From Cystobacter fuscus (lineage in GTDB: Bacteria; Myxococcota; Myxococcia; Myxococcales; Myxococcaceae), in NCBI RefSeq assembly GCF_002305875.1, contig NZ_CP022098.1:1736001-1800000 (forward strand): a DNA stretch of 64,000 nucleotides, in the 5' to 3' direction. The notes beneath the pieces are model-generated. The model was not told the DNA's origin and searched no databases. It was given only the letters and a program-made list of their open reading frames with translations. Position numbers and translations under genes: made by a program. Below, piece after piece: positions 22,101 to 31,440 of the stretch; position 1 is the stretch's first letter, and each line of letters opens with the position of its first letter.

Positions 22101-22497
22101 GCGGCGCCATGGGCCGGGCTCCAGGTCCCGGGGCGGGGCCTCCGGGAGCCGCCACGGGGGGGCGGGCGATACCGGGTCCCGCCATGGGCACGCCCACGCT
22201 TCCGGGCGGTGGGGTGGCGGGCGGCATGGGCGCGGCCGCGTGGGGCGGGCGGTTGCTGGGCACGGGCGTGCTGGGGCCCGGGGCGATGACGTCGCCCCAC
22301 ATCTCGCGAGGGAAGGCCTCGCGCAGATGCGGGAAGAGTCCGGGCTGGGCGAAGTGGATGCCGTCCTCGGACACCTGGAGCCGTCCCTGGATGGCGCCGT
22401 TGTCGATGAGCAACTCGATGGTGGCCAATTCCAGGGGACCCCAGATGGCGCCCTGATCATTCCTCACGAAGTACTGCCGGACGTCTCCCTCGGCCAT
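19183..22497 (-). CDS. GYF-like / DUF4388 / DnaJ / TPR protein with long Pro-Ala repeats
   Basis: A 1104-residue cytoplasmic protein. Residues 5-50 resemble a GYF_2/DUF4339 motif (YFVRNDQ...WGPLE). Residues 150-462 are a low-complexity repeat of [16 protein letters not shown]. Residues 485-720 look like DUF4388 (PATAN-like), which is often fused to signalling modules in myxobacteria. Residues 721-878 are a second Ala-Pro-Lys repeat. Residues 890-965 form a J domain with the HPD tripeptide (923-925), able in principle to stimulate DnaK. Residues 980-1100 contain TPR-like helices. The combination suggests a scaffold that brings a chaperone or client to a signalling complex. No characterised homologue is recognised with confidence. 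Confidence 0.85.
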   Translation of the reverse strand: MAEGDVRQYFVRNDQGAIWGPLELATIELLIDNGAIQGRLQVSEDGIHFAQPGLFPHLREAFPREMWGDVIAPGPSTPVPSNRPPHAAAPMPPATPPPGSVGVPMAGPGIARPPVAAPGGPAPGPGARPMAPPPGAPRPGPGAAPPPARPTAPGAAPHGGPGAPPGAGPRPTAPGVPTAAAPGVATHGAPGAPPGAGPRPTAPGVPTAAPGAAGPRPTAPGVPTAAAPGVAGPRPTAPGVPTATAPGVAPHGAPGVPPGAGPRPTAPGVPTAAAPGVAGPRPTAPGVPTAAPGVAPHGAPGVPPGAGPRPTAPGVPTATAPGVAGPRPTAPGVPTASPGAAGPRPTAPGVPTAAAPGVPTAAAPGAAGPRPTAPGVPTAAAPGVPTAAAPGAAGPRPTAPGVPTAAAPGAAGPRPTAPGVPTAAAPGVPTAAPGAAGPRPTAPGVPTAAAPGVPTAAAPGAPLTAPAPASFEATGTPAASATDDLPTRGQLSAMSAVRLYGLIAAGNHTGLLSLTLADGTLGIHFRKGNPELVESSHPEDALGSWLLQAKLVTPEQLQQAESARSRFGGEVLAALFGLGLLQPASAFAQLAQRAQNILLKALRAESGSFAFEARELPAAKAMPLGNKWAVLGDLVRRIPTADLRRLLQPVLALPVMKSNGRVSTGDLRLTPHEVRVLAFIDGARSTAQLIQDLPQDADHLLRLVFLLRELDGVSFAAVRTAPASGPATPSMSGIPAAKPAAPSAPAPAAAKPAAPSAPAAAKPAAPQGPATPSMSGVPAAKPAAPAAPAPAAAKPAAPSAPAAAKPAAPSAPIPAAKPAAPSAPAPAAATAKPAAPTAPAPAAAAKPAAPSAPAPAAAPSAKPEGSAPAAPSAPAPGTSDIAALQELAQKMKEQNHFERLGVGADTNGPAVRIAYFKLAKLYHPDTIPPGAPPEMEKLKADIFAYIGEAHRALADEKSRVAYIEELKSGGKQEAEVDVVAILKSEELFRKAGVYLKGRKFAEAVKLLDEAIQLNGEEAEFYAWRGYARFFTFEDKKVGFNEAYKDIQLCLKKNDKVAAGHYFLGVIAKLCGDMSGALKHFQKTVELQPNHIEAQRELRMAAQKK
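19864..20337. repeat. Ala-Pro-Lys coding repeat in the DnaJ/TPR gene
   Basis: About 158 codons specify repeated [13 protein letters not shown] units, with two longer copies containing ATPSMSG. It forms a flexible, positively charged linker between the DUF4388-like region and the J domain. The DNA repeats are close enough to permit length change by slippage. Confidence 0.8.
21112..21999. repeat. Pro-Ala-Gly coding repeat in the DnaJ/TPR gene
   Basis: About 296 codons built mainly of [12 protein letters not shown](A)APG, some units carrying an inserted [12 protein letters not shown] block. The unit occurs more than a dozen times and is very similar at DNA level. It encodes an uncharged, extended linker between the N-terminal GYF-like part and the DUF4388-like domain. 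Confidence 0.85.
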
Positions 22498-22577
22498 CGC
22501 GGGTGCGGCTCCTTAGTGTGCCCTGGGCCACGCTAACCCCGCCATTGGCTCGGGGAAAGCTGGCTGCCGGGCTTGTC

Positions 22578-23384
22578 TCACGGGGTATCCAACGTGGCCA
22601 TTCCAATGAGCTTCAGACATTCGGCGTCCGCGTCCTGGGCGGCGGGGGGGTCGAAGCAGTGCACCTCGCTATCGAACACCTTGCACATTCCCTTGGGCGT
22701 GCTCGCGCAGGCCGCCCTGGCATAGGCCTTCACGCAGCCGTAGCCGCACACCGGGTGTCCATCGCTCGACTGGCACTCCAGTGGGGGCAGCGACTTGCCC
22801 CACGCGCAGATCGCCTGGGCGGGCGGATCGAAGCACTTGAGCTGCAAACCGTCGCTCTTGCAGACCCCCATGGGCGTCGTATTGCAGGCCACCTTGCCGG
22901 AGCCCACGGTGCATTTGTAGCCACACGCCAGGTCCGAGCCGTAGCCCTTGCACTCGGCGCGGGGCGCTTCCCGGCCATACAAGGCGTACACCTCGGGGGG
23001 CGGATCGAAGCAGACGATCTCGCCATTGCGGCCGCCGCAGATGCCCGCCGGAGTGCGCGCGCACTGCACCTTGCCGAACTGCGTGACGCACTGGTAGCCG
23101 CACGCCACCTGTCCGTCGATCGTCTTGCACTCGGGCGTGGGCAGCGCGGAGCCGTAGACCCGGACGATGTAGGCGGGCGGATCGAAGCAGATGGCCTGCC
23201 CGTCAATGACCTGGCAGGAGCCCTGGGGCGTCTGCGCGCACCGCACGCGCTGCCCATCCGACTTGCATTGGTAGCCGCACGCCACGTGCCCATCGATGGA
23301 GCGGCAGGTGGGGCCGGCCGCCGCCTCCGTGGGCGCGGCCATCAGCCACGCGGCGGTCATCATGGAAACGAGGGACGCGAGCAC
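22578..23384 (-). CDS. Secreted protein of four six-cysteine repeats
   Basis: A 268-residue exported protein. The signal peptide is LASLVSMMTAAWLMAA followed by Ala-rich cleavage residues. The mature part has four repeats of about 56 residues, each with six cysteines in the order C, ACGY, C, C, C, CFDPP. The phrases DG-x-x-ACGY and CFDPP recur in nearly every unit. Such density suggests three disulphides per repeat in an envelope or extracellular protein. The start at 23384 (GTG) was chosen for GAGG seven bases upstream and a clean signal peptide; a TTG further upstream would hide the signal. I do not recognise the family. Confidence 0.75.
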   Translation of the reverse strand: MLASLVSMMTAAWLMAAPTEAAAGPTCRSIDGHVACGYQCKSDGQRVRCAQTPQGSCQVIDGQAICFDPPAYIVRVYGSALPTPECKTIDGQVACGYQCVTQFGKVQCARTPAGICGGRNGEIVCFDPPPEVYALYGREAPRAECKGYGSDLACGYKCTVGSGKVACNTTPMGVCKSDGLQLKCFDPPAQAICAWGKSLPPLECQSSDGHPVCGYGCVKAYARAACASTPKGMCKVFDSEVHCFDPPAAQDADAECLKLIGMATLDTP

Positions 23385-23467
23385 GAGGGGACCTCGGGGG
23401 TGTCTTGGCCCGATTGACGCCCAGAGTGGGCGCGCGCGCAAGCTTTGGACGTGCTAGGTGCTCGCTC

Positions 23468-24235
23468 GTGGACCTCTCCCCGCTTCAGATCGCCCTGTTG
23501 TGTGTCGCGGCCCTTACCGCGGGTGTGGTGGATGCCATCGCCGGAGGGGGCGGGTTGATCACCCTGCCTGCCATCCTGTCCACCGGCCTGCCTCCCCACG
23601 TGGCCCTGGGCACCAACAAGGGCCAGTCCGTGTTCGGCGCGATCGCATCACTGGTGCGCTTCTGGCGGGCGGGACTGGTGCGTGGGGAGCTGGCCGCCAT
23701 CACCTTCCCGCTGGGGCTGGTGGGCTCGTTCATGGGCGCGGGGTTGGTGTTGCTCATGCGCCCGGAGGTGCTCAAGCCGGTGGTGCTCGCGCTGCTGGTG
23801 GTGGTGGCCGCCTTCCTGGCCTTCCGCCGGGGACCTCCGCCCGGGGAGCGGCCCGAGCCTCCGCTCGCGCGCCTGCGGGCGCTGGGCGCGGTGATCGCTC
23901 TCGTCATCGGCACCTATGACGGCTTCTTCGGGCCGGGGACGGGCACCTTCCTCATCATCGCCTTCTCGGGGCTGCTCGGGCATGGACTGACGCAGGCCTC
24001 GGCGGACGCCAAGGTGGTGAACTTCGCGACGAACTTCGCGGCGGTGTGCCTCTTCACCTGGCGCGGGCTGGTGCTCTGGTACGTGGCGCTGCCCATGGCG
24101 GCCGCCCAGTTCATCGGGGCGTGGCTGGGCGTGCACCTCGCCGTGCGCGGCGGCGACCGGCTGGTGCGCAAGGTGGTGCTGGCCGTGGTGGTGGCGCTCG
24201 TGCTCAAGCTGGGCCGCGACGTGTTCATGGCCTGA
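23468..24235 (+). CDS. TSUP-family (TauE/SafE) membrane permease
   Basis: A 255-residue inner-membrane protein with about eight hydrophobic helices. The first repeat has VDAIAGGGGLITLP and GTNKGQS, and the second has GTYDGFFGPGTGTF with a later KVVNFATNF, the paired signatures of TSUP carriers. Family members move sulphite, sulphonates, sulphoacetate or other small anions outward or inward. The substrate here is unknown. The GTG start at 23468 follows TAGGTG; longer in-frame starts would add a charged N-terminus. It converges on the DUF1877 gene with two bases between stops. Confidence 0.88.
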   Translation: MDLSPLQIALLCVAALTAGVVDAIAGGGGLITLPAILSTGLPPHVALGTNKGQSVFGAIASLVRFWRAGLVRGELAAITFPLGLVGSFMGAGLVLLMRPEVLKPVVLALLVVVAAFLAFRRGPPPGERPEPPLARLRALGAVIALVIGTYDGFFGPGTGTFLIIAFSGLLGHGLTQASADAKVVNFATNFAAVCLFTWRGLVLWYVALPMAAAQFIGAWLGVHLAVRGGDRLVRKVVLAVVVALVLKLGRDVFMA

Positions 24236-24237
24236 CT

Positions 24238-24753
24238 TCAGCCGATGAACACGAGCAGCGCGTGCCCGCGCCGGGCCACGCTGGCCGCGAACTTCTTCAG
24301 CTCCTCGAAGTAGGACAGCAGCTCCTCCTGGGGATCCAGATCCGGCGGAGGCTCCTCCCAGAAGCCCGGGTAGATGTCCTCGCGCTGCATGCGCGCCGGC
24401 TCGTAGCGCTGGCGCAGCGTGCTCGCGGGGAGCGCCTGGAGGGCCCGGGACAGCTCCTGGACCTGGGCGGGGGTGAACAGGCGCGCGGTGCCCTCGTCCG
24501 AGGGGATGTCGCCCACGTCCTCGCCGCCGCGCACGAGGAAGTCCAGCGGGGCCTGGCCCTCCCACGCGGTGTGCGTGAGCAGGTACTGCAAGCCATGCCA
24601 CGTCTCCCCGATGTCCAGCTCCTGGAAGCGCGCGCCCTCCGCGTCCCCGAAGTCCTCCTCGTCATCGAGGAAGGCCTCGAGCTGGTCGGGCGCCGCGAGC
24701 AGCGCCCGGCGCTGGGTCTCCGTCAGACTGCGCAACGTGCAGAGCATTTCCAT
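24238..24753 (-). CDS. DUF1877 (YfbM-like) protein
   Basis: A 171-residue cytoplasmic protein. It shows the family opening with a short helix-rich region, then DIGETWHGLQYLLTHTAWEG, the later TPAQVQELSRALQAL and the ending YFEELKKFAASVARRGHALLVFI. The family is widespread and its function is unknown; YfbM of E. coli is the named member. GGAGG precedes the start. It lies 17 bases downstream of the biotin carrier gene and so probably shares the carboxylase transcript. Confidence 0.85.
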   Translation of the reverse strand: MEMLCTLRSLTETQRRALLAAPDQLEAFLDDEEDFGDAEGARFQELDIGETWHGLQYLLTHTAWEGQAPLDFLVRGGEDVGDIPSDEGTARLFTPAQVQELSRALQALPASTLRQRYEPARMQREDIYPGFWEEPPPDLDPQEELLSYFEELKKFAASVARRGHALLVFIG

Positions 24754-24770
24754 CACCCCTCCGGGGGAGG

Positions 24771-25280
24771 CTACTCGACCACCACGAGCCGCGCGTTGAT
24801 CTCCACCGCGGTGCCTTCCCTGGCGGGCAGCTCCACCACCTTGCCCGCCTTGGGGCTCTTCAGCTCGTTCTCCATCTTCATCGCCTCGACGACCACCAGC
24901 CCCTGGCCCTCCTTCACCTCGTCGCCGAGCTTCACCAGCACCTTGACCACCTTGCCGGGCATGGGCGCGGCGATGAGCTGCTTGCCCTCCACGCTGAAGC
25001 CCGCCGTGCCCTGGCGCAGCCGCAGCCGCCGCTCGTCCGCCACGTCGATGCGCGACCACTGCCCGCGCACGAGCACCCGCACCTCGTCGCCCGCCTCGTC
25101 GAACTCGACGTTGTACGAGTGACCGTCCATCAACAGCGACAGCGCGCCGCCCTCCAACGCCAGCGCGTCCACCACCACGGTCTTCCCCGCGTGCGTGAGC
25201 TTGTAGCGGTGGTCTCCCGCGGGCTCGATGTCCACCGGCACCGCTTCCTTCTGTCCGTGCAGCTTCGCGAAGTAACGCAT
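24771..25280 (-). CDS. Biotin carrier subunit of acyl-CoA carboxylase
   Basis: A 169-residue protein with a C-terminal biotinyl domain (about 100-169). The lysine of EAMKMENE is the biotin site, preceded by APMPGKVVKVLV. The N-terminal 95 residues form the extra region seen in propionyl/acetyl-CoA carboxylase carriers, which links to the carboxylase partner. It is 30 bases downstream of the biotin carboxylase gene. Carrier and carboxylase are separate chains here, in contrast to the fused AccA3-type proteins of actinobacteria. Confidence 0.9.
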   Translation of the reverse strand: MRYFAKLHGQKEAVPVDIEPAGDHRYKLTHAGKTVVVDALALEGGALSLLMDGHSYNVEFDEAGDEVRVLVRGQWSRIDVADERRLRLRQGTAGFSVEGKQLIAAPMPGKVVKVLVKLGDEVKEGQGLVVVEAMKMENELKSPKAGKVVELPAREGTAVEINARLVVVE

Positions 25281-25310
25281 GGCTCGTTGTCGTGTCCCGG
25301 GTTGACGGTT

Positions 25311-26822
25311 CTAGCGGCCGTGGCGCAGCGCCCGCCGCCACGCGGAGATGCCCACTTCGCCCTGTGCGGGCGCCTGGGGCAGGCTCTTGGCCCGCTTCTG
25401 GTCGCGCTGGTAGGCGTACACCACGCTGGCCAGCAGCGCCGCCTCGGTGAGCTGGGGATCTTCCGTCTTGCCGAGCAGCGCCTCGTGCTGGCGCGGCAGG
25501 AAGCCCGTGTCGTAGTCGCCCCCGGTGAACTCCGGGTGCGAGAGGATGGCGTGCAGGTAGCGCACGTTGGCGGTGATGCCCTTGACCACGTACTCGTCCA
25601 GCGCCCGCTTCGCCCGCTCGATCGCCTCGGCGCGCGTGGGGGCCCACACGGACAGCTTGGAGATCATGGGATCATAGAAGTTGGGCACGGTGTAGCCGGG
25701 GTACACGCCCGAGTCGTCGCGCAGGTAGGGCCCGCCGGGCACGCGCAGCTCGGTGATGCGGCCGGGGCTCGGCATGAAGTTGCGCCCCGGATCCTCCGCG
25801 TAGATGCGCACCTCGATGGCGTGGCCGTTGGGCGTGGGCGCCCGGGTGAGCGGGAGCTTCTCTCCCTCGGCGACCTTGATCTGCCAGGCCACCAGATCCA
25901 ACCCCGTCACCCACTCCGTCACCGGGTGCTCCACCTGGAGCCGGGTGTTCATCTCCAGGAAGTAGAAGTTGCGGTGCACGTCGACGAGGAACTCCACCGT
26001 GCCCGCGCCCACGTAGCCCACCGCCTGGGCGGCCTTCACCGCCACCTCGCCCATCTTCGCGCGCAGCTCGGGCGAGAGGATGGGGCTGGGCGTCTCCTCC
26101 ACCACCTTCTGGTGGCGGCGCTGCGCCGAGCACTCGCGCTCATTCAAGTGGATGGTGTTGCCATGCGCATCGGCGAACACCTGGATCTCCACGTGGTGGG
26201 GCTTCTCCAGGTACTTCTCGATGTAGACGGCGTCGTTGCCGAAGGCGTTGAGCGCCTCGCTCTTGGCGGCGCGCCACGAGGAGTCGAAGTCCTCGAGCCG
26301 GTCCACGCGGCGCATGCCCTTGCCGCCGCCACCACCCGCGGCCTTGAGCATGACGGGGAAGCCAATCTTCTCGGCGTAGGCGCGCGCCTCCTCGCTGCTG
26401 GCGAAGGGCTCGGTGCTGCCGGGCACCACGGGCACGCCCACCTTGATCATGTTCTGCCGGGCGCGCGTCTTCTCGCCCATGGCGTCCATGGCGCTGGCGG
26501 GAGGCCCGATGAAGGTGATGCCGGCCTTCTCGCACGCGCGCACGAAGGACGCGTTCTCCGAGAGGAAGCCGTAGCCGGGGTGGATGGCATCCGCGCCGGC
26601 CTGGCGGGCGGCCTCGAGGATGCGCTCCTGCACGAGGTAGCTCTCCCGCGAGGGCGGGGGACCCACGAGGAAGGCCTGGTCGGCGGTGCGCACATGGAGG
26701 GCGGAGCGATCCGCCTCGGAGTAGACGGCCACCGTGGCGATGCCGAGCTCCTTGCAGGTGCGCATCACCCGGACGGCGATCTCGCCGCGGTTGGCGACGA
26801 GGATTTTTCGAATCTTGGCCAT
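25311..26822 (-). CDS. Biotin carboxylase subunit of acyl-CoA carboxylase
   Basis: A 503-residue ATP-grasp enzyme that carboxylates biotin on the carrier protein. Seen in order: KILVANRGEIAVRV, HPGYGFLSE, the glycine loop GGGGGKGMR, ECSAQRRHQKV, EMNTRLQVEHPVTE and a C-terminal biotin-carboxylase domain. It has a GGGG loop typical of the family and no missing catalytic residue was noticed. The start at 26822 follows AAAGGGGGC. With the carrier downstream and the carboxyltransferase gene 1.5 kb upstream it makes one acyl-CoA carboxylase. Propionyl-CoA or acetyl-CoA as substrate cannot be decided from this subunit. Confidence 0.93.
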   Translation of the reverse strand: MAKIRKILVANRGEIAVRVMRTCKELGIATVAVYSEADRSALHVRTADQAFLVGPPPSRESYLVQERILEAARQAGADAIHPGYGFLSENASFVRACEKAGITFIGPPASAMDAMGEKTRARQNMIKVGVPVVPGSTEPFASSEEARAYAEKIGFPVMLKAAGGGGGKGMRRVDRLEDFDSSWRAAKSEALNAFGNDAVYIEKYLEKPHHVEIQVFADAHGNTIHLNERECSAQRRHQKVVEETPSPILSPELRAKMGEVAVKAAQAVGYVGAGTVEFLVDVHRNFYFLEMNTRLQVEHPVTEWVTGLDLVAWQIKVAEGEKLPLTRAPTPNGHAIEVRIYAEDPGRNFMPSPGRITELRVPGGPYLRDDSGVYPGYTVPNFYDPMISKLSVWAPTRAEAIERAKRALDEYVVKGITANVRYLHAILSHPEFTGGDYDTGFLPRQHEALLGKTEDPQLTEAALLASVVYAYQRDQKRAKSLPQAPAQGEVGISAWRRALRHGR

Positions 26823-26872
26823 GGGCGCCCCCTTTAGCACACGGGAGCGGCGCCCGGCCCTTTCGACGCGTG

Positions 26873-27505
26873 CTACTTGCGGTGGCTGAGGTACTGCTCC
26901 ATCAGCCGGCGGGCCTCGACCAGCTTCGCCTCGACGAAGCGGTCATCCTCGTCCGGCTCCGGAGGCGGCGCGGGAGGCTGCTCACCCCGCCGGTTCGGCT
27001 TGCCCGGGGCGGCGGCGCCCTGTGGGGGCGCATCGTTGCCGAAGTCCACCGCCGCGGCGAGCAGGTTGCGCGCGGTCGCTCCTCCGTCGAGCAGGCGGCC
27101 GAGCACCGGCGCCTCCACGCCGAGCCACCGCGCCGTCTGACGCACCACGTCGATGTACTCGCCCTCGAGCGAGCGGGACGGGCGGCCGGGCTCGCTCAGG
27201 GAGGCGCGGCCGTAGCTGCCGGCCTTGTCGGTGTAGAGGCCCACGGCCTGGTCGCGGAAGTCGCGCGCCACGGCGCGCACCAGCGAGTCCAGGTGGTCCT
27301 CGGGGACGGCCTTGCCGCCGGAGGGCTGCAGCTTCACCTCGGCCACGCGCCAGCCCGCGTCGGTCATGGGCGCGGCGGCCTCCACCCAGCGCACGTCGGG
27401 CAGGGGGACATGCGCGGTCTCACACGCCCGGGACAGCGTCTGACGCAGGGCGGTGAGATTGCCTTCGATGTCGGCGAGGAAGAGGACCAGGCGGGGTTGA
27501 GACAA
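26873..27505 (-). CDS. Unknown protein with proline-rich acidic C-terminus
   Basis: A 210-residue protein that I do not recognise. It begins QPRLVLFLADIEGNLTALRQ, has a central region with the phrases YTDKAGSYGR and VRQTARWLGVEAP, a Pro-rich stretch (PPAPPPEPDEDD) near 175-188 and a charged C-terminal helix. No signal peptide or membrane segment is seen. The TTG start at 27505 is supported by AAGGAG with seven-base spacing; upstream readings in frame have no ribosome site. It stands just ahead of the biotin carboxylase gene, 50 bases away, and may be co-transcribed. Confidence 0.65.
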   Translation of the reverse strand: MSQPRLVLFLADIEGNLTALRQTLSRACETAHVPLPDVRWVEAAAPMTDAGWRVAEVKLQPSGGKAVPEDHLDSLVRAVARDFRDQAVGLYTDKAGSYGRASLSEPGRPSRSLEGEYIDVVRQTARWLGVEAPVLGRLLDGGATARNLLAAAVDFGNDAPPQGAAAPGKPNRRGEQPPAPPPEPDEDDRFVEAKLVEARRLMEQYLSHRK

Positions 27506-27575
27506 ACGGGGGCTCCTTATTGAGTGCGCTCCTTGAAGCGCGAACGCACCCCCCAAAATTTCCCGGGGGATTCGC

Positions 27576-27589
27576 CCTGAATTTTCAGG
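27576..27589. promoter_or_regulatory. Inverted repeat upstream of gene 26873-27505
   Basis: CCTGAA and TTCAGG flank two bases. It lies in an AT-richer part of the 129-bp gap between the nitroreductase gene end and the TTG start at 27505, about 70 bases upstream of that start. It is a possible operator for the downstream carboxylase transcript. No regulator is linked to it. Confidence 0.3.
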
Positions 27590-27634
27590 AGATAGTCTTC
27601 GACTGCCTGCCTGCTTTCGCAAGCCGGGGAGCCC

Positions 27635-28237
27635 TCATTCAATCCGGCAGGCGTCGGCGAAGTCCAGACGGGGGTTGCGCGGGAAGAGCCTGGCCGGGTC
27701 GCCGTAGCCCAGGTTGAGCAGGAAGTTGCTCTTCCACTTGCCGTCCGGGAAGAACGTGGCGTCCACCTTGGCGTTGTCGAAGCCCGCCATGGGGCCGCAG
27801 TCCAGGCCCAGGCCCCGGGCCGCGAGGATGAGGTAGGCGCCCTGGAGGCTGCTGTTCATGTAGGCGGACTTCTCACGTGCCTCGGACGGCATTCCCAGGA
27901 ACATGGGCTTCATGTCCCGGGCGGGGAACAGCTTGGGCATCTGCTCGTAGAACTCGGTGTCGTACGCGACGATGGCCGTCACCGGCGCGTTCATCGTCTT
28001 GTCCACGTTGCCGGCGGAGAGCGCGGGCTTGAGCTTCTCCTTGGCGGCCTGGCTCTTGACGAACACCAGTCGCAGGGGCTGCGCGTTGGCGGCCGTGGGG
28101 CCCATGCGCGCGAGCTCGTAGAGGCGCTTGAGGACGGTGTCCTCCACCGGGCGGTCGAGCCACGCGTTGTGGCTGCGCGCGTCGTTGAAGAGGGTGTTCA
28201 GGGAGGCATCATCGAGGGACGGGCGTGGGTTGGCCAT
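27635..28237 (-). CDS. RutE-like nitroreductase family protein
   Basis: A 200-residue flavin-dependent reductase of the nitroreductase superfamily. It has the RutE-type features [64 protein letters not shown] and [15 protein letters not shown]. RutE of E. coli reduces malonic semialdehyde to 3-hydroxypropionate in pyrimidine breakdown. No other rut gene is here, so the name is a family call and not a pathway claim. Its position between carboxylase subunit genes suggests a link to C3 acid metabolism. It lacks a good terminator behind it. Confidence 0.82.
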   Translation of the reverse strand: MANPRPSLDDASLNTLFNDARSHNAWLDRPVEDTVLKRLYELARMGPTAANAQPLRLVFVKSQAAKEKLKPALSAGNVDKTMNAPVTAIVAYDTEFYEQMPKLFPARDMKPMFLGMPSEAREKSAYMNSSLQGAYLILAARGLGLDCGPMAGFDNAKVDATFFPDGKWKSNFLLNLGYGDPARLFPRNPRLDFADACRIE

Positions 28238-28334
28238 GCGCCCCTCCCTAACGGCTCATCCGGTAGCACGCAAGCGCGGATGGATGCGGTGCGTCGTGGG
28301 GGGCCCCTGTGTGACGAGGCCCCCGGCGAGCCGC

Positions 28335-29897
<1,563 letters not shown>

Positions 29898-29918
29898 AGG
29901 TCCGCGCATCTAGCACGA

Positions 29919-31334
29919 TCAGGGCGTGGCGGGCAGCGTCCAGCGGCTGGAGAAGCGATGGCCTCCCCCCGGAAGGCTGTCGAGCCAACCCTCGATACCC
30001 TTGCTCCGGGCGAGCAGGGGGCCCAGCTCGAGCCCCACGGTGAAGATGCCGGCGAGGCGCTTGTCGCTGATCACGTCCATCAGGGACACCTGCTTGAGGC
30101 CGCTGGCCAACCGGGCCGGGTCCACGGTGAAGTCCACGGCGTGGGGCGGCTTCGCGCCTTGTGCGGGCACGACGGCGAGCAGGCTGGAGGCCACGGTCTC
30201 GTCGTTGCCCAGGGCGAGGTGCCGGCCCCGGGTGCGCAGGAAGACGGTGCCTCCCTTCACGTCCAGCGAATATCCATCCTCGAGCACCCGGGCGCCGGGG
30301 AACTTCGCGAGCGGGGCGAGCGCGCTCTTCACCGCGGCCGGGTCCGTCACCTCGGCGACGAGCGCTTGACGCGATGCGAAGAAGCGGCCGTCGGGGGTGC
30401 GCAGGTTGGGCCGTGGGCGCACCCCGTCCACCGCGATCAGCACGTGGCCCGTGAGCCGCCCGCTCACCGCGCGCGTGATGGAGGACAGCTCGGCCTGGGG
30501 ACAGGCGGGGCAGATCTGCTGGAGGAGGGCGCGCACGTGGTCCATGGCGTCGGACACGCCGGCGGGGCCGAGGCGGGCGCGCGAGAAGAGCAGCCCGGTG
30601 GGCATCATGGTGCCGTAGGGGCTCGTGCCCGAGGACTGGAAGGCGGGCAGAGGCAGGTTCGTGCCCGTGCCCTCCACCTGGAGCGCCGTGGCGGAGCCGT
30701 CCAGGCCCATGGTGAGGCCGCGTTTGGGGATGGACACGTAGACGGTGCCGGGGAGCTTGACCATCCGGGCGTCGGCCTTGGGCGTCAGGCCCACCAGCCG
30801 CGAGGCCTCCTTGAACAGCACCTTGCCCTGGCCGTCGTCGACGAAGCCCCCGCCCACGCTCGCGAAGGCACACGCCTCCTTCCCCTTGAGGGCGTAGCCG
30901 ATGTCGCCTCCGGAGTCGCGGGGAACGAGCACGGAGGTGATGCCCGCGCTGGTGGTGGGCTTCACCTCCGTCACCTTGGGGTTGGCGGTCTGGAGCATCG
31001 CGGCGGCCCGCTCCTGGAAGAGCTTGGGGTCGGCCAGGCGCGTGCAGGAGATGCGACCCGAGGACAGCAGGGACAGGGTGAGGGGGCTGGCGGGATCGAT
31101 GCCCGCGCGGGTGAGGGTGTCGGGCTGGCGGGGATCGAGCGAGAGGAAGGGGTGGAGCTCGGCGAACCAGACATCGGGCCGCAGCATCGCGGCGGGCTCG
31201 CCCGCCCGTTCGAGGAAGGCGGTGAGGCCCTGGATCGCATCCATCCGGGGGATATGGACGAGGGTTTCCGTGGCGGTGGCGGCGCGGGGCGCGGGAGCGG
31301 CGGCGAGCGAGGCCGCGAGGACGAGGCAGAGCAT
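29919..31334 (-). CDS. Exported protein of unknown function
   Basis: A 471-residue protein with a signal peptide (LCLVLAASLAAAPAPRAA). The mature part is beta-rich with repeated Gly-Ser segments, such as IPKRGLTMGLDGSATALQ and LDVKGGTVFLRTRGRHLALG. A CPACPQ pair near residue 260 could make a disulphide. No family was recognised. ATG at 31334 was chosen because it directly precedes the signal peptide; further upstream the frame is arginine-rich and antisense to the neighbouring gene. It ends 21 bases before the carboxyltransferase gene. Confidence 0.7.
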   Translation of the reverse strand: MLCLVLAASLAAAPAPRAATATETLVHIPRMDAIQGLTAFLERAGEPAAMLRPDVWFAELHPFLSLDPRQPDTLTRAGIDPASPLTLSLLSSGRISCTRLADPKLFQERAAAMLQTANPKVTEVKPTTSAGITSVLVPRDSGGDIGYALKGKEACAFASVGGGFVDDGQGKVLFKEASRLVGLTPKADARMVKLPGTVYVSIPKRGLTMGLDGSATALQVEGTGTNLPLPAFQSSGTSPYGTMMPTGLLFSRARLGPAGVSDAMDHVRALLQQICPACPQAELSSITRAVSGRLTGHVLIAVDGVRPRPNLRTPDGRFFASRQALVAEVTDPAAVKSALAPLAKFPGARVLEDGYSLDVKGGTVFLRTRGRHLALGNDETVASSLLAVVPAQGAKPPHAVDFTVDPARLASGLKQVSLMDVISDKRLAGIFTVGLELGPLLARSKGIEGWLDSLPGGGHRFSSRWTLPATP

Positions 31335-31440
31335 GGCTTCAGGTGAGAACAAGGGGGGCGGTGCCCTGTCAAGGCGGGGGGCGGAGGGAGCGCGGGAACC
31401 TCTCCGCTTTTCCGGACGCGCGCTCCGGCACCTGCCTACC

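Noticed and set aside
19129-22536. Long plus-strand frame rich in Gly, Arg and Ser
   Set aside because: It is the reverse complement of the DnaJ/TPR gene. The Gly/Arg/Ser repeats come from the Pro-Ala repeat read backwards.
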